A DNA stretch of 20,872 bases from Niveispirillum sp. (GTDB taxonomy: Bacteria > Pseudomonadota > Alphaproteobacteria > Azospirillales > Azospirillaceae), in contig JAEMSB010000015.1 in assembly GCA_016463045.1 (NCBI GenBank), positions 1-20,872 of the forward strand, in the 5' to 3' direction. Within the stretch, counting starts at the first letter, position 1; every line of letters starts with the position of its first letter. This document shows positions 1 to 7,689 of the stretch, piece after piece. Below the pieces are notes generated by a model. That model ran no database searches. It had not been told where the DNA came from and saw only the letters and a program-made list of their open reading frames with translations. Position numbers and translations under genes: made by a program.

Positions 1-1170
1 CGTGTGGACCGGCTGTCCGATCAGGGAGGCGCGGGCGATCACATCCGGGCTGATGCCATAGCTGGCGGCGGCATTGGCGATGATCGGAACCACCCCGAAA
101 TAATAGGCGTCGTTCGACATGACGAAGGTCAGCGGCATGCTGGCCAGCGCCGTGATGGGTGCCATATAGGGGCCGATGGCAGGCGGGATGACGTCCAGCG
201 CTGCCTTGGCCATGGCGTCGGCCATGCCGGTACCATTCAGAATGCCTGTAAAGGCCCCTGCCGCGAACAGCAGCATGACGATGTTCACGACATTGTCGGC
301 ATGGGCGCTGATCCGCGCCTTCTGATCGCGCAGGCGCGGATAGTTGATGGTGATGGCCAGGGCGAAGGCCCCCATCATCATCACGGGCAGGGGGGCGAAG
401 CCCAGGGCCATGCCCAGCACCAGCAGCAGGGTCAGGACCAGATTGACCCAGAACAGGCCGGGCCGCCGCACCTCCATATCGATCCCCAGCTTGGCCGACA
501 GCTTGATTGCCGGGCCGTCATCAGCCGTTGGCGCAGTGCCGGCCAGACGGCGGCGTTCAGATCGACCAAACATCCAGGCCAGCGCGAAGATCGCCATAAA
601 GCCGACCAGCATGGCGGGGATCAGCGGTGCAAACACCTGTCCTAGGTCCGCGCCGACCGCAGCAGCGGCCCGTGCCGATGGCCCACCCCAGGGCACGTAA
701 TTCATCAGTGAATTGCACAGACCCAGAAGCGTGGCCAGGATCAGTGGATTCATCCCCACACGCCGGTAGACCGGCAGGAACGCCGTGATGATGATCAACG
801 CCGTCGTGGTGCCGTCGCCGTCCAGCGACACCATCGTGGTCAGCGCCGCCGTGCCCAGCGCGATGCGAACGGGATCGTCGCCCACCATGGCCAGCACCCG
901 CCGCACCAGCGGATCGAACAGGCCCGCATCCATCATGACGGCGAAATACAGTACCGCGAAGGTCAGCATCAGCGCCGTGGGCGCCACCTGCAGCACGCCG
1001 TCGATGATCATCTTTCCCATATCAGGGCCTGCCCCGGCCAGCAGGCCGAACAGGATGGGGATCAACAGCAGGGCGGCCACCGCCGACATGCGCTTGGTCA
1101 TGATCAACACCATGAAAGTGATGACCATCGCCGTTCCCAGCAGGGCAGGCGAAAGCAAGGTATCAAACAA
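1..1170 (-). CDS. CitMHS-family citrate/divalent-metal symporter, C-terminus cut by window edge
   Basis: This is an inner-membrane secondary transporter that probably imports a metal-complexed di- or tricarboxylate such as citrate. The minus frame is open from the window edge for 390 codons. The translation is almost entirely hydrophobic helices, with family-typical stretches: LIMTKRMSAV near the N-terminus, SLDGDGTTTALIIITAFLPV in the middle, and MSNDAYYFGVVPIIA followed by GQPVHT at the truncated end. Family members are about 430-440 residues, so roughly 45 C-terminal residues lie outside. The start is uncertain because no ATG precedes the conserved N-terminus. A TTG at 1170 follows GGGAG by 8 nt and is chosen here. 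TTG at 1158 and ATG at 1128 are alternatives, and the ATG would shorten the first helix. The gene is divergent from the TonB receptor operon, which suggests shared regulation and a shared substrate. The family is confident; the substrate is inferred. Confidence 0.85.
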   Translation of the reverse strand, partial: MFDTLLSPALLGTAMVITFMVLIMTKRMSAVAALLLIPILFGLLAGAGPDMGKMIIDGVLQVAPTALMLTFAVLYFAVMMDAGLFDPLVRRVLAMVGDDPVRIALGTAALTTMVSLDGDGTTTALIIITAFLPVYRRVGMNPLILATLLGLCNSLMNYVPWGGPSARAAAAVGADLGQVFAPLIPAMLVGFMAIFALAWMFGRSERRRLAGTAPTADDGPAIKLSAKLGIDMEVRRPGLFWVNLVLTLLLVLGMALGFAPLPVMMMGAFALAITINYPRLRDQKARISAHADNVVNIVMLLFAAGAFTGILNGTGMADAMAKAALDVIPPAIGPYMAPITALASMPLTFVMSNDAYYFGVVPIIANAAASYGISPDVIARASLIGQPVHT

Positions 1171-1433
1171 GGCACCGTCTCCCGCGGCCCAGGCCGCCAC
1201 CGCTACCCGCCATCGCAAATGGATGGGAAAGCGCGCGCCACGGGCCGCCGTATGGAATGGAAGGAGGCATCGCCACCGGTACAGTCATCCTGCGGTGGGG
1301 ATGCAGTGCCGTCAAGAACAACATCCATAATGAATAAATTTTGCATCCAATATGTTGACCAATGACATCCAGTCTGTCTACTCTGCCTCCACAACCGGCC
1401 CGGACCGGAGAAAAAGCCCAGAGGGAGGATCGA
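1171..1433. promoter_or_regulatory. Divergent intergenic region between the CitMHS transporter and the TonB receptor gene
   Basis: This gene-free stretch must hold the promoters for both divergent transcripts. The most AT-rich part lies around 1329-1356, against a GC-rich background. Three direct copies of ATCCAnnnTG start at 1323, 1345 and 1367, listed separately as a repeat. A possible plus-strand core promoter is TTGACC at 1355-1360, but its -10 partner (TACTCT, 18 nt further on) is poor. I therefore do not assign exact promoter elements. The plus-strand side ends in a strong GGGAGGA Shine-Dalgarno in front of the receptor ATG at 1434. Confidence 0.5.
1321..1376. repeat. Three 22-bp-spaced direct repeats (CATCCAnnnTG), candidate operator
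   Basis: The copies ATCCATAATG (1323-1332), ATCCAATATG (1345-1354) and ATCCAGTCTG (1367-1376) start exactly 22 bp apart, about two helical turns. Each is preceded by A or G then C, giving RCATCCAnnnTG. They sit in the divergent promoter region of the carboxylate transporter and receptor genes. This spacing places the copies on the same DNA face, as expected for cooperative binding of a regulator. No regulator gene is present in the window, so the role is inferred. Confidence 0.4.
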
Positions 1434-3581
1434 ATGAGAAGGTTCAGCCGCAACGCGATTGCCGGTGGCGCATCGGCCCTGATGCTGTTGTCTGGCGCTG
1501 TCGCCCAGGCCCAGAACGCGGCCACTGCCGATACGCTGGAAGAAATCATCGTTACGGCACAGCGCCGCAGCGAACGCCTGCAGGATGTGCCGGTCACCGT
1601 CACCGCCTTCAGCGCTGCAGAGATCGCGCAAGCCCGTCTGCGCCAGTTGGATGATATCTCCAGCCGTACGCCCGGCCTGAATTTCGACGCCTTCCCCACC
1701 TCGCAGCCGCGCGTCGCCATTCGTGGCATCGGGTCCAGCGACCGGGGTGCCGCCGGCGATCCCAGCTCTGCCGTCTTCTTGGACGAGGTCTATCTGGGCC
1801 GTCCCGCCGCGGTGGCCTTCGACGCGTTCGACGTGTCGCGGATCGAGGTTCTGAAGGGTCCGCAGGGTACCCTTTACGGTCGCAATGTCGTGGGCGGCGC
1901 CATCAATGTGGTGAGCAACCGGCCAGACCTGTCCGGTACCGATGCCGGCATCGAGGCGACGGTGGGCAATTATGAGCGGCTGGAAGGGGCCGGCTTCGTC
2001 AATCTGCCGATGGGCGAGAAATGGGCGGCGCGCGCCAGCGGCGCCTGGCGCACCCATGACGGCTATGTGAAGAACAGCTTCACGGGCGGCCGGGTCGAGG
2101 ATCAGGACACGCGCAGCGGCCGGTTCCAGATCTATGGCGAGCCGTCGGAAACGGTACGCGTCCTGCTGGGCGTGGACGGCACGCGCGACCGGGCCGACGG
2201 CCCGGCCCAGCATGTGCTTGACCTGGACATGACGGACTCGCGCCGGGCGCTGTGGACCGTCAACCGCGACCGCACGGTCACCGCCGGGTCCGATGAAGGG
2301 TATCAGGACCGCGATACCTGGGGCGTGCGAGGGCAGATCGACTGGGACTTGTCCTTCGCCACCGTCACCTATCTGGGCTCCTACCGCGACCTCGATTATC
2401 ATGTCGCCTATGATTTCGATGGCGGGCATCCGCCGGCCAACCGCCTGAATATTGCCGGCGGCAATGATGAGGACAGCAATTTCTCCAGCCACGAGCTGCG
2501 GCTGAATTCGCTGCCTGACAGCGCGATCCAGTGGGTGGCGGGGCTATACAATTTCAACAATGAGACCGACCGTCTGGACACGCTGGTCATTGACCAGGGG
2601 CGGCCCGCCACGGAAATCTATACCCAGGTGGCCAAGTTGAATTCCTATGCCGCGTTTGGCGATGTCACCGTGCCGCTGAACGAGCAGTTCTCCGTTATCG
2701 GTGGCTTGCGCTATTCCAAGGATGAGAAGGATTATCGCGTTTCCAACACAGCCGGGACGGCGGTGCTGCGCGGGACAGGTCGGTTCGATGTCAGCACGTC
2801 CGACAGCTATGACGCCTGGACCTGGCGCGGTGGCGCGCAGTACAAGCTGGACCGCGATCACCAGCTCTATGCCATGGTGTCCCGAGGCTTCAAAAGCGGG
2901 GGTTTCCAGGACACGCCGTCCTCTGCCGCCGACGCCGCCGACGGGTTCGAGCCGGAATTTGCCACCCAGTATGAGGTGGGCCAGAAAAGCAGCTTCCTGA
3001 ACGGGCGGCTGATCTGGAACAACACCCTGTTCGTGATGAAATACACGGATCTGCAGACCAAGCGCACCCTGCCCAACCTGTCCATCGTCACCGAAAATGC
3101 CGGTAAGGCGACCATCAAGGGCTATGAAACGCAGCTGAACTGGAGCCCGTTCGCTGGCGCGCGGCTGTCCGCCAGCTATGGCTATACCGACGCCACGTTT
3201 GACGAGTTCGCGCCGGAGCCGGGCGTGGATTATGCCGGCAACCGTATCTCCCGTACACCCAAGCACAAGATCGTGCTGTCCCCTTCCTACGAGGCGGCGC
3301 TGGGCGACGGGTCAAGCCTGCTGTTCGCGACCGATTATCGGTACGAGAGCATGATCTTCGACGATAACTCCAATGACGGACCGGAGCGGCGGGACCCCAC
3401 CCATTTCGTTGACGCCCGCATCGTCTTTACCCCCGCCGTTGGGCAATGGACCCTGTCCCTGTGGGGCAAGAACCTTACCCAGGAAGTGAGCCGCACCCAC
3501 CAGACCGTGTTCCTGGGGGCCAATTTTGGGTCATACGGCCCGCCGCGCACCTTTGGCGCCACGGTCAGCTGGCGGATGTGA
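1434..3581 (+). CDS. TonB-dependent outer-membrane receptor
   Basis: This is an outer-membrane active transporter, predicted to be 715 residues from the ATG at 1434. That start is preceded by GGGAGGA and begins a normal signal peptide: MRRFSR, then a hydrophobic core, with a likely cut after VAQA near residue 26. A longer frame from 1362 has no such features. A TonB-box-like EEIIVTAQRR follows near residues 36-45, then plug-domain motifs: DVPVTVTAFS, VAIRGIGS and KGPQGTLYGRNVVGGAINVV. The remainder is rich in alternating aromatic strands typical of the 22-stranded barrel. It ends in FGATVSWRM. The N-terminal sequence type is common in sphingomonad and Caulobacter-like receptors for many nutrients. 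The substrate cannot be read from sequence. Its position ahead of carboxylic-acid enzymes and opposite a CitMHS carrier suggests a chelated organic acid. PrpD-family gene follows after 74 nt. Confidence 0.93.
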   Translation: MRRFSRNAIAGGASALMLLSGAVAQAQNAATADTLEEIIVTAQRRSERLQDVPVTVTAFSAAEIAQARLRQLDDISSRTPGLNFDAFPTSQPRVAIRGIGSSDRGAAGDPSSAVFLDEVYLGRPAAVAFDAFDVSRIEVLKGPQGTLYGRNVVGGAINVVSNRPDLSGTDAGIEATVGNYERLEGAGFVNLPMGEKWAARASGAWRTHDGYVKNSFTGGRVEDQDTRSGRFQIYGEPSETVRVLLGVDGTRDRADGPAQHVLDLDMTDSRRALWTVNRDRTVTAGSDEGYQDRDTWGVRGQIDWDLSFATVTYLGSYRDLDYHVAYDFDGGHPPANRLNIAGGNDEDSNFSSHELRLNSLPDSAIQWVAGLYNFNNETDRLDTLVIDQGRPATEIYTQVAKLNSYAAFGDVTVPLNEQFSVIGGLRYSKDEKDYRVSNTAGTAVLRGTGRFDVSTSDSYDAWTWRGGAQYKLDRDHQLYAMVSRGFKSGGFQDTPSSAADAADGFEPEFATQYEVGQKSSFLNGRLIWNNTLFVMKYTDLQTKRTLPNLSIVTENAGKATIKGYETQLNWSPFAGARLSASYGYTDATFDEFAPEPGVDYAGNRISRTPKHKIVLSPSYEAALGDGSSLLFATDYRYESMIFDDNSNDGPERRDPTHFVDARIVFTPAVGQWTLSLWGKNLTQEVSRTHQTVFLGANFGSYGPPRTFGATVSWRM

Positions 3582-3655
3582 GGGCAGGGGTTCGGCAGCA
3601 GGATTCTGAGGCCGGACCCTGTCGCGATCACTGGGGCGTACGGGAAAATTTGGAC

Positions 3656-5020
3656 ATGAATATCGCAGAGCAGATTGCAGACTACGCGCACAGCCTGGAT
3701 GGCGGGCGGTTGCCGCCGCTTGTCGTCCAACGTGTAAAACAGCGCATGTTGGACAGCCTGGCTTGCGCGCTGGGCGCCTATGGGTCGGGGCCGGCACGGG
3801 CGGCGACGGCCATGGCCGCCCTGGTACCGGTGCCGGTCGCCAGCATTCTGGGCACAAGGCTGCGCACCACGCCCGACCTTGCCGCCTTTGCCAATGGCAC
3901 GCTGGTCCGTTACCTGGATTATAATGACGGGTATATGAGCCGGGATCCCGGCCATCCCAGCGACAATATCCCCGCCTGCCTGGCTGTGGCCGAGGCGGAA
4001 GGGGTGCCTGGCGATGAACTGATTGCCGCCATCGTGCTTGCCTATGAAGTGCAGATGCGCCTGCAGGACGCAGCCGGGCTGAACCGGCGCGGCTGGGACC
4101 ATGTGAACTACATCCTGGTGTCGATGGCCGCCGCCGCATCCCGTCTGATGAAGCTGGACAGGCGGCAGACGGTGCAGGCCATCAACATGGCCCTGAACGG
4201 CCATATCGCCATGCGTCAGGTCCGGTCGGGCGAATTGTCGGCCTGGAAAGGCTGTTCAGCCGCCAATGCCGCCCGCAACGCCATCTTCTGCGCCGGTCTG
4301 GCCCGGCATGGCATGGATGGGCCGTCGCCGATCTTTGAGGGCAAGATGGGCTTCATCCGTCAGGTCTGTGGCGAGATGGATTTTGATATTTCCCGCTTCG
4401 GCACGGCGGAGAAAGGGGATTTCCGCATCCTGAAATCGCTGACCAAAAGCTTCCCCACCAATGGCGAGCTGCACACGGCGGTTTTTGCGGCTATCGACCT
4501 ACGGCCCCTGCTGGGCAATCTTGACGAGGTGGAGGCGATCCATATCGATACCACCGACATCGGCCTTCGTATCCTGGCCAGCGATCCGGAGAAATGGCGA
4601 CCGACCACACGCGAGACCGCTGATCATAGCCTGCCCTATACTGTGGCGCGGGCAATATTGGACGGTGATATCACGCTCGCCTCTTACGATGCCGCCATGA
4701 TCGCCGATCCGCGCGCCGTCGCCCTGATGGACGGGACGACGGTGGCGGAGGACCCGGCCCTGACGGCACTGTTCCCTACCCATCTGCCCAACCGGGTGAC
4801 GGTGACGATGCGGTCGGGACAGGTGTTTCGCCGCGAAGTGGTCTCAGGGCCGGGAAGTGTCGAAAATCCGATGACGGATGCCGATTTCGAGGTCAAATTC
4901 CGCCGCATGGCGGATGGCCGGATCGAAAGGCAGCAGCAGGACCGCGCGATGGACTTCGTGATGGGGCTGGAACGCCAATGCAGCTATACCGCCTTGTTCG
5001 AAGCTATGTGCGGGCCGTGA
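3656..5020 (+). CDS. MmgE/PrpD-family dehydratase/epimerase/decarboxylase
   Basis: This predicted cytoplasmic enzyme of 454 residues belongs to the MmgE/PrpD family. The family includes 2-methylcitrate dehydratase, cis-aconitate decarboxylase and iminodisuccinate epimerase. Family signatures are visible: YLDYNDGY around residues 86-93 followed by GHPSDNIP (His100), a DHVNY segment with His149, AWKGCSAANAARN with Lys198, and RETADHSLPY in the second half. The ATG at 3656 is chosen because the conserved N-terminus (IADYAHSL) begins directly after it. The Shine-Dalgarno is weak, and the frame further upstream only overlaps the receptor gene. The usual methylcitrate partners PrpB and PrpC are absent. 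The neighbours, glycerate kinase and tartrate/malate dehydrogenase, point to a hydroxy-di- or tricarboxylate substrate instead. The exact reaction is unknown. Confidence 0.88.
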   Translation: MNIAEQIADYAHSLDGGRLPPLVVQRVKQRMLDSLACALGAYGSGPARAATAMAALVPVPVASILGTRLRTTPDLAAFANGTLVRYLDYNDGYMSRDPGHPSDNIPACLAVAEAEGVPGDELIAAIVLAYEVQMRLQDAAGLNRRGWDHVNYILVSMAAAASRLMKLDRRQTVQAINMALNGHIAMRQVRSGELSAWKGCSAANAARNAIFCAGLARHGMDGPSPIFEGKMGFIRQVCGEMDFDISRFGTAEKGDFRILKSLTKSFPTNGELHTAVFAAIDLRPLLGNLDEVEAIHIDTTDIGLRILASDPEKWRPTTRETADHSLPYTVARAILDGDITLASYDAAMIADPRAVALMDGTTVAEDPALTALFPTHLPNRVTVTMRSGQVFRREVVSGPGSVENPMTDADFEVKFRRMADGRIERQQQDRAMDFVMGLERQCSYTALFEAMCGP

Positions 5021-5022
5021 CC

Positions 5023-6297
5023 ATGACCGTTTCCCCACCGACGCCAGACCCCGGAACAACGCTGTGCGCGCTGTTCCAGGCCGCAATCGACGCCGCCTCA
5101 CCTGACCTCTGCCTGCCGCCACACCTGCCACCCCCGCCCCGGGGGCGGACGCTGGTGGTGGGTGCCGGCAAGGCGGCGGCGGCCATGGCCGCCGCTGTGG
5201 AACGGCATTGGTCGGGGCCGTTGTCGGGTCTGGTCATCACGCGCTATGGCCATGGCGTTCCTTGCCAGCGGGTGGAGGTGGTGGAGGCGGCCCATCCCGT
5301 GACGGACGAGGCAGGCATCCGCGCCACGGCCAGGATGCTGGACCTGTTGCGCGGCCTGACGGCGGATGATCTGGTCCTGTGCCTGATCTCCGGCGGGGGA
5401 TCGGCCCTGCTGGCGGCCCCGGCGCCGGGCCTGACCTTGACCGACAAGCAGCAGGTGGGGCGCGCCCTGCTGAAAAGTGGAGCGACCATCGCCGAGATGA
5501 ATTGCGTGCGCAAGCATCTGTCGGCGGTGAAGGGCGGGCGTCTGGCACGCATGGCCGCTCCAGCCCCCGTCGTCACCCTGATGATCTCCGATGTACCCGG
5601 CGATGACCCGGCCACCATCGCCTCGGGTCCTACCCTCCCGGATGCAAGCACGCGCCATGAAGCGCTGGCCGTGCTGGCCAAGTATGACATCAAGGTTCCG
5701 GACGCCGTCACAGCCTGGCTGTCCGATCCCGCCAGCGAGACGCCGAAATCGTTGGCCGACCTGCCGCCCGGCAAGGCCAGCATCATCGCTACTCCGGCGG
5801 GCGCCATCGCCGCAGCGGCGGAACGGGCGCGCGGCATGGGCATCGCCCCCCTGTTTCTGGGCAGCGCCATCGAGGGGGAGGCACGCGCGGTCGCGGCGTG
5901 GCATGCCGATTTCGTGCGCGCTGTCACCAGCGGTGCCATACCGGCGAAGCGTCCCTGTCTTCTGCTGTCGGGCGGGGAGACCAGCGTCATGGTGCGCGGC
6001 AAGGGCAGGGGCGGTCGCAATGCCGAATTCCTGCTGGCGCTGGCCATCGAACTGAACGGTCATCCGGGCGTGCATGCCCTGGCCGCCGATACCGACGGCA
6101 TCGACGGGTCGGAAGATAATGCCGGCGCCTGGATCGGCCCCGATACCCTGTCCCGCGCCGCGCAGGCCGGGATCATTCCCCGCCGGCTTCTGGATGACAA
6201 TGACGGCTACGGCTTCTTCCAGGCCATGGGAAGCCTGCTGTTCACCGGTCCCACACGCACCAATGTCAATGATTTCAGGGCCATCCTGATCGAGTGA
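5023..6297 (+). CDS. Glycerate 2-kinase (DUF4147/MOFRL type)
   Basis: This enzyme phosphorylates D-glycerate with ATP to 2-phosphoglycerate, which enters glycolysis. It is the family of GckA and of TtuD in tartrate clusters. Its 424 residues carry the family's landmarks: VVGAGKAAAAMA near residues 46-57, LISGGGSALL, NCVRKHLSAVKGGRLA, DVPGDDPATIASGPT, the C-terminal MOFRL segment LLLSGGETSVMVRGKGRGGR, and ADTDGIDGSEDNAG with a terminal TRTNVNDFRA. The ATG at 5023 lies two bases after the PrpD-family stop and has no good Shine-Dalgarno, so it probably relies on translational coupling. A GTG at 5017 overlapping that stop is an alternative. A longer frame from 4978 would run into the preceding gene. 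It is followed after 11 nt by the dehydrogenase that could supply glycerate. Confidence 0.93.
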   Translation: MTVSPPTPDPGTTLCALFQAAIDAASPDLCLPPHLPPPPRGRTLVVGAGKAAAAMAAAVERHWSGPLSGLVITRYGHGVPCQRVEVVEAAHPVTDEAGIRATARMLDLLRGLTADDLVLCLISGGGSALLAAPAPGLTLTDKQQVGRALLKSGATIAEMNCVRKHLSAVKGGRLARMAAPAPVVTLMISDVPGDDPATIASGPTLPDASTRHEALAVLAKYDIKVPDAVTAWLSDPASETPKSLADLPPGKASIIATPAGAIAAAAERARGMGIAPLFLGSAIEGEARAVAAWHADFVRAVTSGAIPAKRPCLLLSGGETSVMVRGKGRGGRNAEFLLALAIELNGHPGVHALAADTDGIDGSEDNAGAWIGPDTLSRAAQAGIIPRRLLDDNDGYGFFQAMGSLLFTGPTRTNVNDFRAILIE

Positions 6298-6308
6298 GGA
6301 TTAGCGTC

Positions 6309-7397
6309 ATGAGCAATCAACCCATTCACCGCATCGCCGTGATACCGGGCGACGGTATCGGCAAGGAAGTGGTGCCTGAGGGGCTGCGCGTATTGGACGC
6401 CGTCACGCAGCGTTTTGGCGTGCGTTTCCAGTTCGACCATTTCGACTTCGCCAGCTGCGACTATTACCTTCAGCATGGCATGATGATGCCCGATGACTGG
6501 AAGAAACAGATCGGCGGGCACGACGCTATCTTCTTTGGCGCTGTCGGCTGGCCCGCCACGGTGCCGGACCATATCTCGCTGTGGGGATCGCTGATCCAGT
6601 TTCGCCGCGAATTCGATCAGTATGTCAATCTGCGCCCCGTACGCTTGATGCCCGGCGTGCCTTGCCCCCTGGCCGGTCGCCAGCCCGGCGACATCGATTT
6701 CTATGTGGTGCGGGAGAATACGGAAGGCGAATATTCCGCCATCGGTGGACATATCTTTCCCGGTACCGAACGGGAGGTGGTGATCCAGGAAACGGTGATG
6801 ACCCGCATCGGCACCGACCGCATCCTGAAATACGCCTTCGATCTGGCACAGCGGCGGGAGAAGAAGCACCTGACATCTGCCACCAAATCCAACGGTATCG
6901 CCATCACCATGCCGTATTGGGACAGCCGGGTGGAGGCCATGGCGGCGCATTATCCCGACGTGCGCTGGGACAAGTACCATATCGATATTCTAGCTGCGCA
7001 CTTCGTGCAGCACCCGGACTGGTTCGATGTGGTGGTGGCCTCCAATCTGTTCGGCGACATCCTCTCGGACCTGGGGCCAGCCTGCACCGGCACCATCGGC
7101 ATCGCGCCAGCCGGCAATATCAATCCCGACCGCGCCTTTCCGTCCCTGTTCGAACCAGTCCACGGGTCCGCCCCCGACATTGCCGGCAAGGGCATCGCCA
7201 ATCCTGTTGGGCAGATATGGTCAGCGGCGCTGATGCTGGATCATCTGGGAGAGTATCAGGCAGCTGCCGCCATAGTGCTGGCTATCGAAACCGTGTTGGC
7301 CCAGCCGGAACTGCGCACCCGCGACCTGGGAGGGCCGGCTGACACCGTGACCTGTGGTATGGCCATCGCTGAGGCGGTGCGGTGGAAGCAGCGATGA
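6309..7397 (+). CDS. ttuC: Tartrate dehydrogenase/decarboxylase or D-malate dehydrogenase (TtuC/DmlA type)
   Basis: This is an NAD-dependent beta-decarboxylating dehydrogenase of the isopropylmalate/isocitrate dehydrogenase superfamily, 362 residues, the usual length for the TtuC/DmlA branch. Visible motifs are RIAVIPGDGIGKEVVPEG at the N-terminus, LIQFRREFDQYVNLRPVRL with substrate-binding arginines, VRENTEGEYS, the Mg-binding region SNLFGDILSDLG, and the NAD-binding segment EPVHGSAPDIAGKGIANP. Enzymes of this branch act on D-malate and on tartrates; meso-tartrate yields D-glycerate. That fits the glycerate kinase immediately upstream. The ATG at 6309 follows a GAGG about ten bases earlier, and a GTG at 6294 overlaps the previous stop. 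It is the last gene of the plus-strand run. Family is certain; preference for tartrate over D-malate is inferred from context. Confidence 0.9.
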   Translation: MSNQPIHRIAVIPGDGIGKEVVPEGLRVLDAVTQRFGVRFQFDHFDFASCDYYLQHGMMMPDDWKKQIGGHDAIFFGAVGWPATVPDHISLWGSLIQFRREFDQYVNLRPVRLMPGVPCPLAGRQPGDIDFYVVRENTEGEYSAIGGHIFPGTEREVVIQETVMTRIGTDRILKYAFDLAQRREKKHLTSATKSNGIAITMPYWDSRVEAMAAHYPDVRWDKYHIDILAAHFVQHPDWFDVVVASNLFGDILSDLGPACTGTIGIAPAGNINPDRAFPSLFEPVHGSAPDIAGKGIANPVGQIWSAALMLDHLGEYQAAAAIVLAIETVLAQPELRTRDLGGPADTVTCGMAIAEAVRWKQR

Positions 7398-7595
7398 GCG
7401 ACGAAAAGGGAGCCTGGTCTTTGCAGGGCTGATATTGCGCTTGACCAGGGCCGCCCTGGACGGGCGATGTCTTATTGATTACGCCCCACCTTTTTACCGA
7501 TCCGGACAAGGCCTTGTGCGTCTTCTCCCCCTATCAGGGGGAACGGGCCCGCCACTACTCGAACTGTTGCGTCATCGCATCGGCGCAAAAGAAGA

Positions 7596-7619
7596 GGGGG
7601 GAGCCTTACGGCTCCCCCC
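7596..7619 (-). terminator. Intrinsic terminator of the puf/bch/crt superoperon
   Basis: There is a perfect 10-bp stem, GGGGGGAGCC with GGCTCCCCCC, and a 4-nt loop. On the minus strand it is followed directly by CTTCTTTTGC, a T-rich tract. It lies about 70 nt beyond the pufC stop. On the plus strand there is no T-run, so it acts mainly for leftward transcripts. Confidence 0.8.
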
Positions 7620-7631
7620 GGAGTTGTCGCC

Positions 7632-7684
7632 GTCATGGGGGAACGACGGCCCATGACAGGGGAAACTGCGGGCCATGCCCGCAG
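7632..7684 (-). other. Two further hairpins in the pufC 3' untranslated region
   Basis: Hairpin A (7666-7684) has an 8-bp perfect stem, CTGCGGGC/GCCCGCAG, with a 3-nt loop, five bases after the pufC stop, followed on the minus strand by TTTCC. Hairpin B (7632-7657) has an 8-bp perfect stem, GTCATGGG/CCCATGAC, with a 10-nt loop. With the terminator they form three stem-loops in a row. They could protect the 3' end of puf mRNA from exonucleases; that role is inferred. Confidence 0.6.
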
Positions 7685-7689
7685 ACCCT

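Larger units (their letters stand above)
7398..7689. other. Convergent gene-free region between ttuC and pufC
   Basis: No credible gene was found here; the open frames lack homology-like composition and cross hairpins. The half nearest ttuC contains a GC-rich perfect inverted repeat, CCAGGGC/GCCCTGG at 7445-7459, without a following T-run. It could end the plus-strand transcript weakly. The half nearest pufC holds three consecutive hairpins, listed separately. Confidence 0.6.

Noticed and set aside
1203..2492. Long minus-strand open frame antisense to the TonB receptor gene
   Set aside because: The plus-strand frame encodes a complete recognisable receptor. The antisense frame has no family-like motif and arises from high GC content.
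3582..3655. Imperfect hairpin (GGGTTCGG/CCGGACCC) between the receptor and PrpD-family genes
   Set aside because: It has one mismatch, a long loop and no T-run, which is not enough to call an attenuator or terminator.
5098..6075. Minus-strand open frame antisense to the glycerate kinase gene
   Set aside because: It has an arginine- and histidine-rich composition without motifs, and the kinase on the other strand is unambiguous.
7445..7459. CCAGGGC/GCCCTGG inverted repeat as terminator of the plus-strand operon
   Set aside because: The centre is a single base and no T-run follows, so it was not called as a terminator; only noted within the intergenic entry.
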